Positions 6,164 through 6,921 of a DNA stretch of 6,921 bases are shown piece after piece. This DNA comes from Prevotellaceae bacterium. Its GTDB lineage: Bacteria > Bacteroidota > Bacteroidia > Bacteroidales > UBA932. The stretch spans positions 1 to 6,921 of the forward strand of contig JAIROQ010000101.1 of the NCBI GenBank assembly GCA_031257455.1. Direction: 5' to 3'. Numbering within the stretch: position 1 is the stretch's first letter; each line of letters begins with the position of its first letter. The notes beneath the pieces were generated by a model. It was not told the DNA's origin and ran no database searches. It was given only the letters and a program-made list of their open reading frames with translations. The position numbers and the translations under genes are program-made.

Positions 6164-6172
6164 GAAATTAGG
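6143..6172 (+). repeat. 8-bp tandem repeat across the GH3 stop codon
   Basis: ATTAAGAA occurs three times exactly (6143-6150, 6151-6158, 6159-6166), then ATTAGG. The GH3 TAA (6161-6163) lies in the third copy, and the repeat fills most of the gap to the GH130 gene. One unit more or less would change frame and C-terminus. Confidence 0.85.
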
Positions 6173-6193
6173 TATATGGCGGCGGAAATACAG

Positions 6194-6921
6194 ATGAATT
6201 TATTTGAACAACGGCGAAAAGCAGTAGAGAAGGAATACGAACAGTTGATTACCCGGAAGAATAAACCCATTCTTCCGGGCAACGGCATTTTTGAACGCTA
6301 CGAAAACCCCGTGCTGACGCGCAACCACACGCCCGTGTTCTGGCGCTATGACCTGAATCCCGACACCAACCCCTACTTCATGGAACGTTTCGGAATTGGC
6401 GGCACTTTCAACGCCGGCGCCATAAAATGGAACGGAAAATACCTGCTGGTGGCGCGTGTGGAAGGTAGCGACCGCAAGTCGTTTTTTGCGATAGCCGAAA
6501 GCCCTAACGGCGTGGACAACTTCCGCTTTTGGAACTACCCCATCGCGATGCCCGAAACGGACAACCCCGCTACAAACATCTACGACATGCGCCTCACCGC
6601 CCACGAAGATGGGTGGATTTACGGCGTCTTCTGCGTGGAGCGTAAAGACCCCGCCGCATCTGACCTCTGGTCGGCGGTGGCGGCGGCGGGAATTGCCCGC
6701 ACCAGAGATTTAATCACGTGGGAACGCCTGCCCGACCTGAAATCGAAAAGCCAACAGCGCAATGTGGTGCTGCACCCCGAATTTGTGAACGGCAAGTATG
6801 CGCTCTACACCCGTCCGCAGGACGGCTTTATTGACGCCGGAAGCGGCGGCGGCATCGGCTGGGCGCCGGTTGACGACATCACCCGCGCCGAAGTGAAAGA
6901 GGAAACCATCATCAATTTCCG
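6194..6921 (+). CDS. GH130 4-O-beta-D-mannosyl-D-glucose phosphorylase, 3' end outside the window
   Basis: The first 242 codons of a cytoplasmic GH130 phosphorylase (no signal peptide), about 60% of the roughly 390 residues usual for the family. It converts Man-beta-1,4-Glc and phosphate to alpha-mannose-1-phosphate and glucose, the last step of the mannobiose pathway that uses a mannobiose 2-epimerase. Family features seen: [19 protein letters not shown] near the N-terminus, [40 protein letters not shown] with the catalytic Asp, RNVVLHPEF and [18 protein letters not shown]. Counting from the ATG at 6194, that Asp is residue 131, the number I recall for B. fragilis MGP, and the MNLF start resembles its N-terminus. 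The in-frame ATG at 6176, 12 bp after the GH3 stop, is the alternative. The gene is probably co-transcribed with GH3. The GH130 subgroup call rests on motif recall, not on an alignment. Confidence 0.92.
   Translation, partial: MNLFEQRRKAVEKEYEQLITRKNKPILPGNGIFERYENPVLTRNHTPVFWRYDLNPDTNPYFMERFGIGGTFNAGAIKWNGKYLLVARVEGSDRKSFFAIAESPNGVDNFRFWNYPIAMPETDNPATNIYDMRLTAHEDGWIYGVFCVERKDPAASDLWSAVAAAGIARTRDLITWERLPDLKSKSQQRNVVLHPEFVNGKYALYTRPQDGFIDAGSGGGIGWAPVDDITRAEVKEETIINF

Overview
The window reads as a chromosomal piece of a Bacteroidota (probably Bacteroidales) genome. The evidence is: AT-rich, A-rich leaders without Shine-Dalgarno sequences; exported proteins whose predicted mature N-terminus is glutamine; a gene set typical of polysaccharide utilisation loci; and a GH130 enzyme that closely matches my recollection of the Bacteroides fragilis mannosylglucose phosphorylase. 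All genes are on the + strand. No SusC/SusD pair, regulator, RNA gene, transposase or CRISPR array is visible.

Layout: (1) 25-729, exported SGNH/GDSL acyl-esterase. (2) 730-1133, a 404-bp non-coding region built almost entirely of repeats: an 8-bp tandem array that inverts half-way (741-845), an array of about 42-bp palindromic units (867-1083) ending in a T-run, and a second 8-bp array running into the next start codon. (3) 1134-2414, exported GH27 alpha-galactosidase, then 2422-3576, galactokinase (galK), 7 bp apart and surely co-transcribed. (4) 3577-3793, a 217-bp gap made of five successive short repeats or palindromes. (5) 3794-6163, exported GH3 beta-glycosidase. (6) 6194 (or 6176) to beyond the window end, cytoplasmic GH130 mannosylglucose phosphorylase, cut by the window edge.

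Together the genes fit degradation of an acetylated, galactose-decorated (gluco)mannan. The esterase would remove acetyl groups, GH27 would release alpha-1,6-galactose, GalK would trap the galactose as Gal-1-P, GH3 would trim beta-linked oligosaccharides, and GH130 would phosphorolyse Man-beta-1,4-Glc to Man-1-P and glucose. The pathway is inferred from family membership. The missing parts (endo-mannanase, mannobiose epimerase, transporter, galT/galE) would have to lie outside the window.

The most unusual content is non-coding. Short tandem repeats with periods of 7 or 8 bp, in at least seven sequence versions, abut the start codons of all three exported genes and overlap the stop codons of three of the four complete genes. 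The separate 42-bp palindromic array sits inside one such tract. These look like a genome-wide repeat habit rather than a classical defence or mobile system.
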